DNA of 64,000 bases from Luteipulveratus halotolerans (lineage in GTDB: Bacteria; Actinomycetota; Actinomycetes; Actinomycetales; Dermatophilaceae). Of the stretch, positions 51,821 through 62,576 are shown piece by piece (position 1 is the first letter of the stretch; the number at the start of each line of letters is the position of its first letter). The position numbers were made by a program, and so were the translations under genes. The DNA lies in assembly GCF_001247745.1 (NCBI RefSeq), contig NZ_LAIR01000002.1, positions 3,534,001 to 3,598,000 of the forward strand, written 5' to 3'. Below the pieces are notes generated by a model that had not been told where the DNA came from, made no database searches, and saw only the letters and a program-made list of their open reading frames with translations.

Positions 51821-52567
51821 TCAGGGCCGTGCGTCGAGCAGGTCGATGCGCAGTGCCGAGTGGTCGGTGAGCCCGCTCTCACGCGGTCCGTGGTCGAGGT
51901 CGCAGGCGGCGACCCGATCACGCAGGTCGGCCGTCACGAACGCATGGTCGTAGCGGCAGCCCACCCCTGAGTGGTCGACCCAGCTCACGTCGACCTCGTC
52001 CGGGTGCGACAGGCGGTACGCATCGGTGAGGTCGTGCCGGGCACTGAGCCCTTCGTACACCGCGGTCTCCTCGGACAGCACGTACTTCAGCGGCACGTCG
52101 TGCACCGGGTCGACGAGGTTGAGGTCGCCGATCATGAGGGTCGGGCCCGCGGTCGGCAGCCAGGCCGCGAGCGCGTCGTCGTACGCCGTCAGCCAGTCGC
52201 GCTTGCGCTGCCGTTGCGTCTTGCTGCTGTAGCGCACGGGATCGCTCGCGGCGCCGTAGACACCGAGCACCGTGATCCCTTGTGTCGCAACGGTTTTCAC
52301 CCGCCCGGGCAGCACGGCAGGCTCGGGCCCGCGCACGTCGGTGAGCGCGCCGTCCCGCGACACGATGAGGACGCCGAGGTCGCCCGGATCGGACGCGTGC
52401 ACGTCGTACCCGGCCGCCCGGCAGACCTGACCGATCAGCTGTGAGCCCTTGCCCCGACCGACCTCGGTGAGCACGAGCAGCTCGTCGGGCTGGTGCCACA
52501 GCCACTCCAGCAGCCCCTTGGCCCGGTCGGCGGGCGGGTTGGCGACGTTGAGCGTGAGGACGCGCAC
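51821..52567 (-). CDS. endonuclease/exonuclease/phosphatase family protein
   Basis: 248 residues. The EEP motifs are all visible: Asn in LTLNVANPP, Glu in LTEVGRGKGSQL, GDLNLVDP, and the terminal SGLTDHSALRIDL with its catalytic Asp-His. Members cleave DNA, RNA or phospholipids. It lacks a signal peptide. The GTG at 52567 follows CACAGT by 6 nt; upstream codons are not conserved. Confidence 0.85.
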   Translation of the reverse strand: MRVLTLNVANPPADRAKGLLEWLWHQPDELLVLTEVGRGKGSQLIGQVCRAAGYDVHASDPGDLGVLIVSRDGALTDVRGPEPAVLPGRVKTVATQGITVLGVYGAASDPVRYSSKTQRQRKRDWLTAYDDALAAWLPTAGPTLMIGDLNLVDPVHDVPLKYVLSEETAVYEGLSARHDLTDAYRLSHPDEVDVSWVDHSGVGCRYDHAFVTADLRDRVAACDLDHGPRESGLTDHSALRIDLLDARP

Positions 52568-52669
52568 GCCCTCACTGTGCCACCCGCGTGCGGGCCAGGT
52601 CCGACTCGTGCAGGCGCAGACGACCCTGCACGTGCAGAGTCGAACGCACGCAGAAGGGTCGGCTGCCAT

Positions 52670-53641
52670 TCACGAACAGGTCGGGTCAGTCACCGCACTC
52701 ACGGTGTACGGCGGCGTGCCCGGCGCGTGGTCGATCTGGCTGTTGGTGACGTAGAGCCGACAGCCGTAGGGCGCGACCGCGGTCGGGACGTCGAACGGTC
52801 GACCGGCCGCGTCGTCGTACACCCGGTCGGTGACGTGCGCGCTGCGCAGGTCGCGGTCGAGCGTCGCGACGTAGACCCCGGCGCGGGCGCCGTAGTTGAG
52901 GACGGCGTAGAGCGTGCGGCCACGCAGGACCATGCCGTCAGGCCCGAAGCTCGGCTCGTCGACGTGGAGCGCCTCGACCCCGCGTGAGGCGACGTCGACC
53001 CGCCAGACCGCCTCGGTGCCGTTGGACGCGACGAGCAGCGTGCTGCCCGTCGCGTCGGCGACGATGCCGTTGAGAAGCCAGTACTGCGAAGGGAATCCGG
53101 GGATCACGTCGGTCATGTCGAGCCACGGCCGGAGTACGCCGACGCGGCCGTGCGTGATCGGTGCGCGGTGGACGACCGGGTTGGCCCAGTCGGTGACGTA
53201 GACCGCGTCTCGGGTGATCACGAGGTCGTTGAGGTCGACCGGCCCGAGCGGACCGCCGGCGACGGTGCGGGTGTCGAGGAGCCGCCCGTTGCGGGTGTGC
53301 ACGGTGAGTGTGTCGCCGCCGACGGACCAGACCCGGCCACGCTCGTCGGTGTGGATGCCGAGCGAGGTGCCCCGGGCGGTCGCGCCGTCGGCAGCCAGCG
53401 GCTCGAGCCGGTCGTGACCCACGTCCCCGCGGTAGATGGTGCCCGTGCCGTCGGAGGTGACGTAGATCGTGCCGTCGCGGTGGACCGTGATGCCCTCCGG
53501 GAGCACGCCCGCCGTGGTGGCGACGGTGTAGGTGTCGGGCAGCTCGCGGGCGTCGGCCGGGGCCGCCCCGACGACGAGCGCGAGGGCGCTGAGCGCGCCG
53601 ATCAGCGGGGCGGTGCGGCGTGGGCGGCTGGCTCGTTCCAT
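52670..53641 (-). CDS. secreted SMP-30/NHL-like beta-propeller protein
   Basis: 323 residues. A signal peptide (RRTAPLIGALSALALVVGAAPADA) is cleaved after ADA. The mature part is a beta-propeller with repeated GITVHRDGTIYVTSDG and SLGIHTDERGRVWSVGG blades, like gluconolactonase/SMP-30 proteins. Enzymatic activity cannot be inferred. GAGGAGC precedes ATG 53641. Confidence 0.8.
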   Translation of the reverse strand: MERASRPRRTAPLIGALSALALVVGAAPADARELPDTYTVATTAGVLPEGITVHRDGTIYVTSDGTGTIYRGDVGHDRLEPLAADGATARGTSLGIHTDERGRVWSVGGDTLTVHTRNGRLLDTRTVAGGPLGPVDLNDLVITRDAVYVTDWANPVVHRAPITHGRVGVLRPWLDMTDVIPGFPSQYWLLNGIVADATGSTLLVASNGTEAVWRVDVASRGVEALHVDEPSFGPDGMVLRGRTLYAVLNYGARAGVYVATLDRDLRSAHVTDRVYDDAAGRPFDVPTAVAPYGCRLYVTNSQIDHAPGTPPYTVSAVTDPTCS

Positions 53642-53841
53642 GGCTGCTCCTCGGGGTGTCCGGTGCGGAGCAGCCAAACTAGTTCGAGCCCGAATGACTT
53701 TGCGAGCGTTCACCGCGACCGTGGCGAACCTGTGATCTGGCAGTCATCCGGCACGTCGGCCGGAATAACGACCCCGGCGGCACCGCTGCACCAGACGACG
53801 GCCCGTACCGACGGCCGCCTCCGACCTCGAGAGGAACCTCC

Positions 53842-54762
53842 ATGCGCGCAGCCACCTACCCGGCGTACAGCACCGACCTCGCGACCCTGCAGGTCAGCGA
53901 CGTGCCCGACCCGAAGCTGTTCCCCGGATCGGTGCTCATCGAGGTCCGGGCCGCCGGAGTCAACCCGGTCGACTGGAAGGCGATGACCGGCGGGCTGGAC
54001 CCCCTCATCGACGCGATCTTCCCCGTGATCCCGGGCTGGGACGTCGCCGGCGTCGTGACGGCGGTCGGCACAGACACCCCCGAGTTCGCGGTGGGCGACG
54101 AGGTGATCGCGTACGCGCGCAAGGACGTGCTCGGTGCCGGCACCTTCGCCGAGCAGGTCGCGGTCAGCGCCGCATCGGTGGCCCGCAAGCCGGCCTCCCT
54201 GACCTGGGAGCAGGCCGCCGGGCTGCCGCTCGCCGGTGGCACCGCACTGCGTTCGCTCGACGCCGTCGGTGTCGACGACGGGACGACCGTGCTCATCCAC
54301 GCGGCCGCCGGCGGCGTCGGCAGCTTCGGCGTACAGATCGCGGTCGCTCGGGGCGCTCGCGTCATCGGCACGGCGTCCGAGCGCAACCACGACTACCTGC
54401 GCTCGCTCGGCGCCGAGCCGGTGGCGTACGGCGACGGGCTCGCCTCACGCGTACGGGAGCTGGCGCCAGAGGGTGTTGACGCCGTGGTCGACTTCGTGGG
54501 CGGCCAGCTCGACACGACGCTCGCCGTGCTGCGACCGGGCGGGCAGCACGCGTCGATCGCCGACGGCGCCGTCGTCGAGCACGGCGGGCGCGCGATCTGG
54601 GTACGCCCCGATGGCCGCGAGACCGCTCGCCTCGTCGAGCTGGCCGACGCCGGCGAGCTGACCGTCGAGGTCGGCGGGACGTACGGGCTCGACCAGGTGG
54701 CTGAGGCGTTCGCGGCCAGCCAGGAAGGTCACCAGCGAGGCAAGCTCGTCATCGTCCCCTGA
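53842..54762 (+). CDS. NADPH:quinone oxidoreductase-like MDR protein
   Basis: 306 residues of the zinc-free medium-chain dehydrogenase family. The N-terminal domain has AAGVNPVDWKAMTGG and IPGWDVAGVVTAVG. The NADPH-binding motif is LIHAAAGGVGSFGVQIAVARGARVIGTAS. It reduces quinones or enones. AGAGGAACC precedes the ATG. It is followed by a REP-like repeat. Confidence 0.89.
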   Translation: MRAATYPAYSTDLATLQVSDVPDPKLFPGSVLIEVRAAGVNPVDWKAMTGGLDPLIDAIFPVIPGWDVAGVVTAVGTDTPEFAVGDEVIAYARKDVLGAGTFAEQVAVSAASVARKPASLTWEQAAGLPLAGGTALRSLDAVGVDDGTTVLIHAAAGGVGSFGVQIAVARGARVIGTASERNHDYLRSLGAEPVAYGDGLASRVRELAPEGVDAVVDFVGGQLDTTLAVLRPGGQHASIADGAVVEHGGRAIWVRPDGRETARLVELADAGELTVEVGGTYGLDQVAEAFAASQEGHQRGKLVIVP

Positions 54763-54767
54763 CCACA

Positions 54768-54904
54768 CCGCTGGTTGAGCCGGGCGAGCGCCCCAGCGCG
54801 AGCCCGCGTCGAAACCACCGGTACGCGCGGGGAGAGCCTCCCCGTACGGGCACCTGGTCTCGACACGGTCCTCGGCTTGCGCCTCGGACCGGCTCGACCA
54901 GCGG
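54768..54904. repeat. REP-like palindromic repeat, locus 3
   Basis: CCGCTGGTTGAGCCGG (54768-54783) pairs with CCGGCTCGACCAGCGG (54889-54904) with one mismatch. GTCGAAACCA and TGGTCTCGACAC form the inner part. Confidence 0.85.
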
Positions 54905-54910
54905 TTCGGC

Positions 54911-55812
54911 TCAGCGCGCGGAGGCGATGAATTCCTTGACGAGAGAGGCGAACTCGGGCGCCCGCTCGATCTGCGGCATGTGACCGGTCCGCTCGAACAG
55001 GTGGTATCGCGCACCGGGCAGGCCGGTGCGAGCACCGTCGAGGTGCGCGACGGGCAGCACGTTGTCGGTGTCACCCCAGACGACCAGCACCGGCACGCCG
55101 GACGCACGCACCGCAGCGAGCAGCTCACGCCGCCATCCCGGGAACGTGCCGAGGCCGGGCACACCCATGCCGAACGCCGTCCCGAAGAACGTCGCTCGGA
55201 AGTCGCGCTGTCGCCCGACCTTGCCCGCGTGCTTGATCATCTCGGGCGTCGCGAACGACCCGTCGACGAACAGGTCACGATTGACCTGCGCCCCGGCCTC
55301 GCGGGCGCGGTCGACGAAGCGCGCCCCGACGCGAGGCAGGCTCGACAGGCCGGCCCAGACCATCGGCAGCGGCGAGATGTTGACCTGCCGGCCGAACCCG
55401 GCGGCGTTGGCCAGCACCAGGCTCGCTACCCGCTCCGGGTGGTGCGCAGCGACGGTCATGGCGACCGCACCGCCCAGCGAGTTGCCCATGACATGGGTCG
55501 GCTCCTGGACACCCAGCGCGTCGAGGACGCCGATCGCCGCGCGGGCGAACGACTCGAGCGTCGGTCGACCGGGCTGCTTGCGCGTCAGCCCGAAGCCGGG
55601 CAGGTCCATGTTGATGACGCGGTACTCGTCGGACAGCAGGTCCTGGGTGGCCGTGAAGTCCTCCAGGCTGCGCGCGATGCCGTGGATGAGCAGTACGGGT
55701 GGCGCGTCGGCGGCACCGGTCACGCGCACGCGGATCGGGTGACCGCTCACCTCGACGGTCGTCGTGTCGGTCGCAGTCGCGTACGCGGCGCGGGCGGGCT
55801 CGGTGGTCGACA

Positions 55813-55813
<1 letters not shown>
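54911..55813 (-). CDS. alpha/beta hydrolase
   Basis: 300 residues. Oxyanion-hole HGIARSLEDF, nucleophile elbow GNSLGGAVAM (Ser), Asp in VVWGDTDNVLP and His in ERTGHMPQIE complete the triad. It starts inside the stop of the monooxygenase gene (TGATG). BVMO-esterase pairs typically turn ketones into esters and then hydrolyse them, so an ester of the monooxygenase product is the likely substrate. GAGGTGG lies upstream of the ATG. Confidence 0.88.
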
Positions 55814-57381
<1,568 letters not shown>

Positions 57382-57393
57382 ACCGCCCAGTCT

Positions 57394-57405
57394 GAACGAT
57401 CGTTC
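57394..57405. promoter_or_regulatory. 12-bp perfect palindrome in the BVMO-AraC divergent promoter
   Basis: GAACGATCGTTC is self-complementary and overlaps the -10 region of the BVMO gene. It is the probable operator of the AraC protein or of another regulator. Confidence 0.6.
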
Positions 57406-57452
57406 CGGCGAACCGCTTGACTCTGCGCGACGAGCGTTTGACCCTGGACGAC

Positions 57453-58478
57453 ATGGCGATGATCCGGTCCGCGGGGCTGCGCGGCTTCCGCGACACGGTC
57501 ACCGGGCTCGGCGGTGACCCCGAGGCGTACGCCGCTCGCGCCGGTCTCCCGGTGGCGGCGCTCGACTCCGACGACCTGCTCGTCCCGGGCGAGCCGATCG
57601 CCGTCGTGCTCGAGCTGGCCGCCCGCGACCTCGGCGTACCTGACCTCGGCCTGCGCGTCGCAGCCCGCCAGGACCTGGGCATGCTCGGCCCGCTCGCGGT
57701 CGCGATCCAGAACTCCCCGACGGTCGGCGACGCCCTGGAGTGCACGTCGCGCTACCTGTTCGTGCACGCCGAGTCGCTCAGCCTCACCGTCGTGGACGAC
57801 CCGTACGACGCGCGCGGCATCGTCGCCGTCCACTACGGGCTCGCGCCCGGCCTGCCCACGCTCGTCCAGGCCACCGACCTCGGCCTGGGCTTCCTGCACC
57901 GGGCCATCGGCTTCCTCGTCGACGGCCCGTACGGTCTGCGCACCGTCGAGCTGCCGTACGACCCGCCCGCACCGATCGAGGTCTACGAGGAGTACTTCGG
58001 CGTGCCCGTCCGTGTGGGCCGACCCCGCGCGCTGCTGCGCGTGCCGCGCACTCTGGAGGACCGGCCGCTCACCGGCGTCGACGACAACGTGCGCCGCCTC
58101 GCACTGGCGTTCCTCGCCGAGCACGCACCCGAGTCACAGACGTCGACCGTCGCGCGCGTGCACCGGGCCGTGCACGAGTCGCTCGGCACCTCGCCGCCCG
58201 AGATCGCCTCTGTCGCAAGGCTTCTCGCCGTCCACCCGCGCACACTGCAGCGCCGCCTCGCGGACGAGGGCACGTCGTACGCCGCCATCCTCGACGACGT
58301 CCGCCGCGAAGCCGCCGCGCGTTACCTCACCACCACCGACATGCCGCTCACCCAGGTCGCAGGCCTGCTCGGCCTGTCGGAGCAGTCGGCGCTGACGCGC
58401 TGCTGCCGACGCTGGTGGGACGCGACACCGACGGCTGTACGCCGTGACCCGGTCCGGGCGCGCACGCCCGCGGGTTGA
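57453..58478 (+). CDS. AraC-family regulator with arabinose-binding-like domain
   Basis: 341 residues. The N-terminal Arabinose_bd domain (GFRDTVTGLGGDPEAYAARAGL to SRYLFVHAESLSLTV) is followed by two HTHs at the C-terminus (IASVARLLAVHPRTLQRRLADEGTSYAAIL; PLTQVAGLLGLSEQSALTRCCRRWW). This is the OruR/FeaR-like type. ATG 57453 is supported by TTGACT (57417-57422), a 17-bp spacer, GACCCT and 7 nt. A TTG at 57417 is the alternative. It probably controls the divergent monooxygenase operon. Confidence 0.88.
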   Translation: MAMIRSAGLRGFRDTVTGLGGDPEAYAARAGLPVAALDSDDLLVPGEPIAVVLELAARDLGVPDLGLRVAARQDLGMLGPLAVAIQNSPTVGDALECTSRYLFVHAESLSLTVVDDPYDARGIVAVHYGLAPGLPTLVQATDLGLGFLHRAIGFLVDGPYGLRTVELPYDPPAPIEVYEEYFGVPVRVGRPRALLRVPRTLEDRPLTGVDDNVRRLALAFLAEHAPESQTSTVARVHRAVHESLGTSPPEIASVARLLAVHPRTLQRRLADEGTSYAAILDDVRREAAARYLTTTDMPLTQVAGLLGLSEQSALTRCCRRWWDATPTAVRRDPVRARTPAG

Positions 58479-58484
58479 GCCGAC

Positions 58485-58645
58485 CCGCTGGTTGAGCCGG
58501 GCGAGCCCCCACAGGGCGAGCCCGTGTCGAAACCACCGCCACCGCGAGGGAGGCTCTCCCTTTGCGTCACCAGGTCTCGATACGGCTCGCCCTGTGGGGC
58601 TCGCCTACTCGACCAGCGGCGTGGGGCTCGCCTACTCGACCAGCG
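58485..58645. repeat. REP-like palindromic repeat, locus 4
   Basis: CCGCTGGTTGAGCCGG (58485-58500) opens the array. GGTCTCGATACGGCTCG and two copies of TCGCCTACTCGACCAGCGG (ending 58619 and 58645) close it. It joins the family seen at 33.1, 36.5 and 54.8 kb. Confidence 0.85.
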
Positions 58646-58710
58646 GGGCGGCCCACCGTACGAGGGGGGCCGATGCCACCCGCTCCGGCGACCGGGGTCG
58701 GCGAGCGCTG

Positions 58711-58769
58711 TGCACTGGTTCGCGTGGGGCGCCACGCGCCGAGCCTGGCTCACCACACGAACCAGTGCA
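58711..58769. repeat. dispersed hairpin element, copy B (59 bp)
   Basis: TGCACTGGTTCGCGTG (58711-58726) pairs with CACACGAACCAGTGCA (58754-58769) with one G.T pair. Pairing extends outward as CTG/CAG. The interior GTGG-GGCG-CCAC hairpin and CTGGCTCACC match copy A at 32991. Confidence 0.8.
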
Positions 58770-58828
58770 CAGTCCACTCACCACCCACATCACCGGGCGA
58801 GCCGACCCGCCAGCGGGGCGGCCCAGGG

Positions 58829-59031
58829 CAAGGCGTCGTTCGCGAAGGTGCTGACCTATCCGGCCGACAAGGCGGCCGCGCAGATCCTCAGCGGGTGTCG
58901 AGCAGCGCAAGGGGCGGGTCCTCATCGCGGCGAGCGCCGTCGTACCGGACCTGCTGGCGCGGGCGTTCCCGACGTCGTACCAGCCCAAGATGGACCGGCT
59001 GCAGCGCGCGATCGCCCGGCGCCGCCGCTGA
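58829..59031 (+). pseudogene. 3' remnant of an SDR-family oxidoreductase, frameshifted
   Basis: One frame reads KASFAKVLTYPADKAAAQIL. After an extra T near 58889 another frame reads VEQRKGRVLIAASAVVPDLL, then ARAFPTSYQPKMDRLQRAIA, to TGA at 59029-59031. This is the usual C-terminus of short-chain dehydrogenases (ADKAAxQIL..GV..GK.RVLI...LLAR..PTSY). The Rossmann fold and catalytic Tyr-Lys are missing. The remnant begins right after a repeat unit. Confidence 0.78.
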
Positions 59032-59073
59032 GTCGACGTACGCCGGCCGCGCCGGTCGGCGTACGGGCCGCGG

Positions 59074-59493
59074 TCAGCCCTTGTTGTCCTCGCCGGCGAT
59101 GTTGACGAGCCAGCCGATGCCGAACTTGTCGACGAGCATGCCGAACTCGTCGCCCCACAGCTGCTTCTCCAGCGGCACGGTGATCTGACCGCCGTCGGCG
59201 AGCTTTTCGAACCAGCCGCGCAGGTTGTCGTCGTCGTCGCCACTGAGGCTGATGGTGATGTTGGTGCCGGGCTTGTAGTCCACCCCGGCCGGGGTGTCGG
59301 AGGCCATCAGGGTGAAGCCGTCCGGGGTCTCGAGCATGGAGTACATGATCTTGTCGGCGTCGTCGCCGTGATCGGCGCTGAGCTCCCCGTACGTGTTGCT
59401 GGTGAGCTCACCGCCGAGGACGGCCTGGTAGAACTCCATCGCCTTCTTGGCCGTGCCGTCGAAGGAGATGAACGGGTTGAGGCGGCTGGCCAT
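59074..59493 (-). CDS. PhnB-like VOC-family protein
   Basis: 139 residues. The start ASRLNPFISFDGTAKKAMEFYQ, the middle YSMLETPDGFTLMASDTP and the end WGDEFGMLVDKFGIGWLVNI match the PhnB/3-demethylubiquinone-9 methyltransferase-like VOC group. Function unknown. GGAGG precedes the ATG. It is convergent with the SDR remnant. Confidence 0.87.
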   Translation of the reverse strand: MASRLNPFISFDGTAKKAMEFYQAVLGGELTSNTYGELSADHGDDADKIMYSMLETPDGFTLMASDTPAGVDYKPGTNITISLSGDDDDNLRGWFEKLADGGQITVPLEKQLWGDEFGMLVDKFGIGWLVNIAGEDNKG

Positions 59494-59599
59494 GATCGAA
59501 CCTCCAGGTGGGTGACGGGCTGGTCCTGCCGACGCTAGTGACCCGCACCGACAGGCGACAGGGTTCTTTCGGTGACGAACGGGTGCATAGCATCGGGCC

Positions 59600-60226
59600 G
59601 TGCCCCGTCGGATCGTGCAGCTCGTCGTGTCGTGTGTGGTCCTTGCGGCAGGTGTGACGCTGCTGCTGCGGGCGGCGCTCGGCTCCGACGGCTACTCCAC
59701 CCTCATCAACGGCCTGGCCCTGTGGACCGGCATGCCGTTCATGGCGGCCAACGTGCTCGTCGGCCTCGTGTGTGTGGCGATCGCCTGGGCACGGCGCGTA
59801 CGACCGGGGCTGGGCACCGTCGTACAACCGGTGGTCGTGGGGTTCGTCGTCGACGTGGGGCTGCGTCTGGTGGACGAGCCGACATCGTTGGCAGCGCGAG
59901 TCCTGTTGCTGCTGCTCGCTTTTCCGGTCCTGATCGTCGGAGTGGCCGGCTATCTCGGCAGCGGCACCGGCGCCGGCCCGACCGAGGCGGCGGCGCTCGC
60001 GTGGGACCCGCCCGTGCCGTTCCGGTGGAGCTACAGCACGGTGCAGGTGCTCGGCGCCGTGCTCGGCTGGCTGATGGGTGGTGACGTCGGCGTCGGCACG
60101 GTGCTGGTCATCCTCCTCATCGGGCCGGCGGTCGACTGGTTGTCGTCGCGCTATGCGGTGTTCGACGTGCACGCAGGCCACGACCGTACGGATGACGCGC
60201 CTCGTGCGGCGGAGCATGACCTGTGA
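59600..60226 (+). CDS. YczE-like integral membrane protein
   Basis: 208 residues with about five helices. IVQLVVSCVVLAAGVTLLLR and LINGLALWTGMPFMAANVLVG match the YczE/YitT-like family of unknown function. The GTG at 59600 follows TAGCAT by 6 nt, a leaderless start. A charged tail follows the last helix. Confidence 0.8.
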   Translation: MPRRIVQLVVSCVVLAAGVTLLLRAALGSDGYSTLINGLALWTGMPFMAANVLVGLVCVAIAWARRVRPGLGTVVQPVVVGFVVDVGLRLVDEPTSLAARVLLLLLAFPVLIVGVAGYLGSGTGAGPTEAAALAWDPPVPFRWSYSTVQVLGAVLGWLMGGDVGVGTVLVILLIGPAVDWLSSRYAVFDVHAGHDRTDDAPRAAEHDL

Positions 60227-60304
60227 GGTCATCGACGCCCTGACCCATCCCGGCGAGAGTTGTGTCCATCAGCCGAGAACGACTCTCCTGGAAGGGATTC
60301 CGCC

Positions 60305-60667
60305 ATGAAAGACGTCACCACCGCCTACCTCGCCACCTGGAACGAGCAGGACACCGACGCGCGGACGAAGCTGCTCGCCGAGAGCTGGGCCGACAACGCG
60401 TCGTACACCGACCCGCTCGCCGACGCCGCCGGCCGCGACGCGATCAGCGCCACGATCGCGGCGGTGCACGAGCAGTTCCCGGGGATGGTCTTCACGCTCG
60501 TCGGCGAGCCCGACCACCACCACCGGCAGACGCGGTTCCAGTGGGGCCTCGGCCCGGAGGGCGCCGAGCCGCTGGTGATCGGGTTCGACGTGGTCGTGAC
60601 CGACGACCAGGGCCGGATCGAGACGGTGCTCGGGTTCCTCGACCGGGTGCCGGCCGGAGCTGCCTGA
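60305..60667 (+). CDS. SnoaL/NTF2-like protein
   Basis: 120 residues (TAYLATWNEQDTDARTKLLAESWADNASYTDPLADAAGRD). It has the NTF2-like fold with an isomerase-like Asp. A ribosome-binding GGAAGGG lies 6-7 nt before the ATG at 60305. The role is unknown. Confidence 0.85.
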   Translation: MKDVTTAYLATWNEQDTDARTKLLAESWADNASYTDPLADAAGRDAISATIAAVHEQFPGMVFTLVGEPDHHHRQTRFQWGLGPEGAEPLVIGFDVVVTDDQGRIETVLGFLDRVPAGAA

Positions 60668-60726
60668 GCACCAACCCCCACCTCCCCGGGCTGCTCTGCG
60701 CACTCGTGAAGTCACATTTCGGCTGG

Positions 60727-61320
60727 TCAGTGGGCGTTGTGGTCGTCCCGGCGCCGCCGGAGGGTCAGCACCACCGCGAGAGCGACCGTGAACAGCGCGG
60801 CCACCGCCACCGGCCACGCCCCGGTGCGGTCGAACCAGGCGAGCGTGCCCGCCAGACCGCCCTTCCACTCCGGCGGCGGGTCGCCCGGAGACCCGGCCCG
60901 TGGCGCGGCACCCGGCCCGAGCTCCGCCTGCCAGGTCTGCGGACGATCGGCGCGCAGACGTCGGGTGCCGTCGCACCAGCTGGTCTCGATCACGACTCCC
61001 TCACCCCGGCCGAACACCAGCGCCTTCTGCCCCTCCCGCATCGGGGCGCCGCAGGCGGTGGTCTGGGCGGCGGTGCGCACGTACGCCGTCCGGTGCGCCG
61101 CACCCTTGTAGACCCGGTCGACCCGCATCGTGATGGCCTGGTCCTCACCTGCGTCACGCACCGCGGTGACCTCGCCGCCGAGGACCACGTCGGCCCGGGC
61201 CTTCGCTGCGGCGGGCGTGCTCGCGTACATGCAGGAGCAGGCGTGGGCACGCGGCATCGCCACCGCTGACACGACGAGGGTGAGCACCAGGACCAGCAGG
61301 GAGGGCAGCCATCTCTTCAC
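60727..61320 (-). CDS. secreted NTR/TIMP-like protein with C-terminal membrane anchor
   Basis: 197 residues. A signal peptide ends at HA and is followed at once by CSCMYAST, the Cys-x-Cys start typical of netrin/TIMP-like domains. Two more cysteines (TTACGAP, TSWCDG) can form disulphides. A Pro-rich linker precedes one C-terminal helix and RRRR. It is thus a surface-anchored domain of unknown role. Confidence 0.75.
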   Translation of the reverse strand: MKRWLPSLLVLVLTLVVSAVAMPRAHACSCMYASTPAAAKARADVVLGGEVTAVRDAGEDQAITMRVDRVYKGAAHRTAYVRTAAQTTACGAPMREGQKALVFGRGEGVVIETSWCDGTRRLRADRPQTWQAELGPGAAPRAGSPGDPPPEWKGGLAGTLAWFDRTGAWPVAVAALFTVALAVVLTLRRRRDDHNAH

Positions 61321-61395
61321 GTGGCCTGGGACGCACCGCCACGGCGACGGGTTGCCGCAAGCGCGACGACCGTGCTCGTACGACGGCGTACGACG

Positions 61396-62457
61396 TCAGG
61401 CGTGGTCGCGGTGCTGACGCGGCAGCTTCATCCCGCGCTGGTCCATCAGGTTGCGGACCTTGTCGGGGTAGTCGGTGATGATGCCGTCGACACCCCAGTC
61501 CATGAGCTGCGCCACGGTCGGCATGTCGTCGCACGTCCACGGCACGACCTTCAGGCCACGGGCGTGCGCGCGGTCGATCATCGACTTGTCCGCATAGAAC
61601 CGGAAGCCGGGGTCGCCGATCTTGCCGTTCTGCGGGAAGCCGTAGTTGGGCGACAGCGTGGTCACGCCCTCGATCGAGTCGGCCGCCGCGACGAAGTCAC
61701 CACCGAAGTCGTCCGCGTCGATCCCGCCCAACCACGGCGAGGCCCCTGGCTTGCCGACCTGCAGGAAGTCGTAGTTCGTGAGTGCTACCAACGGGATTCG
61801 CGGTGCGAGGCGGTGCATCAGCATGAGCGATCCCCAGTCGAACGACTGCACGGTCACCTGACGCGACAGACCCGAGGCGGCGATCTCGTCGTGGACCCGC
61901 GTCACGAAGATGTCCCGCGGCGCGGTCTGCTCGGGCGCACCGGCCTCGACCTTGGTCTCGATGTTGAGCGTGACGTCGTACGCGCGGTAGCGCTTCACCA
62001 CGTCGAAGACGTCCTTGAGCTCGGCCATCCGGGCGCCGGGCACGACCTCCTGGTCGGGGAAGCCGGGCAGCTGCTGGTAGCCGCAGTTGAGCGTCTTGAC
62101 CTGGGCGAGGGTGAGGTCCTTGATGTACTTCCCGACGTAGGGGAACTGCGGGTCGCCCGGGGTCACGGGTGCCGTGTCCTGGCACTTCGTGCCGCTGACC
62201 TGCCGGTCGTGCGTGACGACGACCTTGCGGTCCTTCGTGACCTGGGTGTCGAGCTCGAGCGTTGTCACGCCCAGGCGCAGCGCCTTGGCGAAGCCCTCCG
62301 GCGTCTCCTCGGTCGTCATGCCGATGCCACCGCGGTGGGCCTGCAGGTCGAAGTGGGGCGGGCCGGGCACCTGACCGGCGGACGCGGGCCGGGCGCCGAC
62401 GAGACCGGTGGTGGCGAGCAGGGCGGTGGCGGCCAGGGCGGTGAGAGTACGACGCAC
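61396..62457 (-). CDS. secreted glycerophosphodiester phosphodiesterase
   Basis: 353 residues. The signal peptide is LTALAATALLATTGLVGARPASA. The GDPD catalytic motifs are LQAHRGG, ELDTQVTKDRKVVVTHD and, in the middle, LNIETK. The end DWGVDGIITDYPDKV closes the TIM barrel. It hydrolyses glycerophosphodiesters to glycerol 3-phosphate outside the cell. The GTG at 62457 has GAGGAG upstream. Confidence 0.9.
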   Translation of the reverse strand: MRRTLTALAATALLATTGLVGARPASAGQVPGPPHFDLQAHRGGIGMTTEETPEGFAKALRLGVTTLELDTQVTKDRKVVVTHDRQVSGTKCQDTAPVTPGDPQFPYVGKYIKDLTLAQVKTLNCGYQQLPGFPDQEVVPGARMAELKDVFDVVKRYRAYDVTLNIETKVEAGAPEQTAPRDIFVTRVHDEIAASGLSRQVTVQSFDWGSLMLMHRLAPRIPLVALTNYDFLQVGKPGASPWLGGIDADDFGGDFVAAADSIEGVTTLSPNYGFPQNGKIGDPGFRFYADKSMIDRAHARGLKVVPWTCDDMPTVAQLMDWGVDGIITDYPDKVRNLMDQRGMKLPRQHRDHA

Positions 62458-62576
62458 GGTGGGCTCCTCGTCGAGAGTGCGGGTCTTGTCGACGCTAGGG
62501 CGTGCAGACCAACCGCGGGTGACCGTCGTACGACGACTCCTGGCGGAACGGGTGTCGAAACACGCGCCGCACGGCG

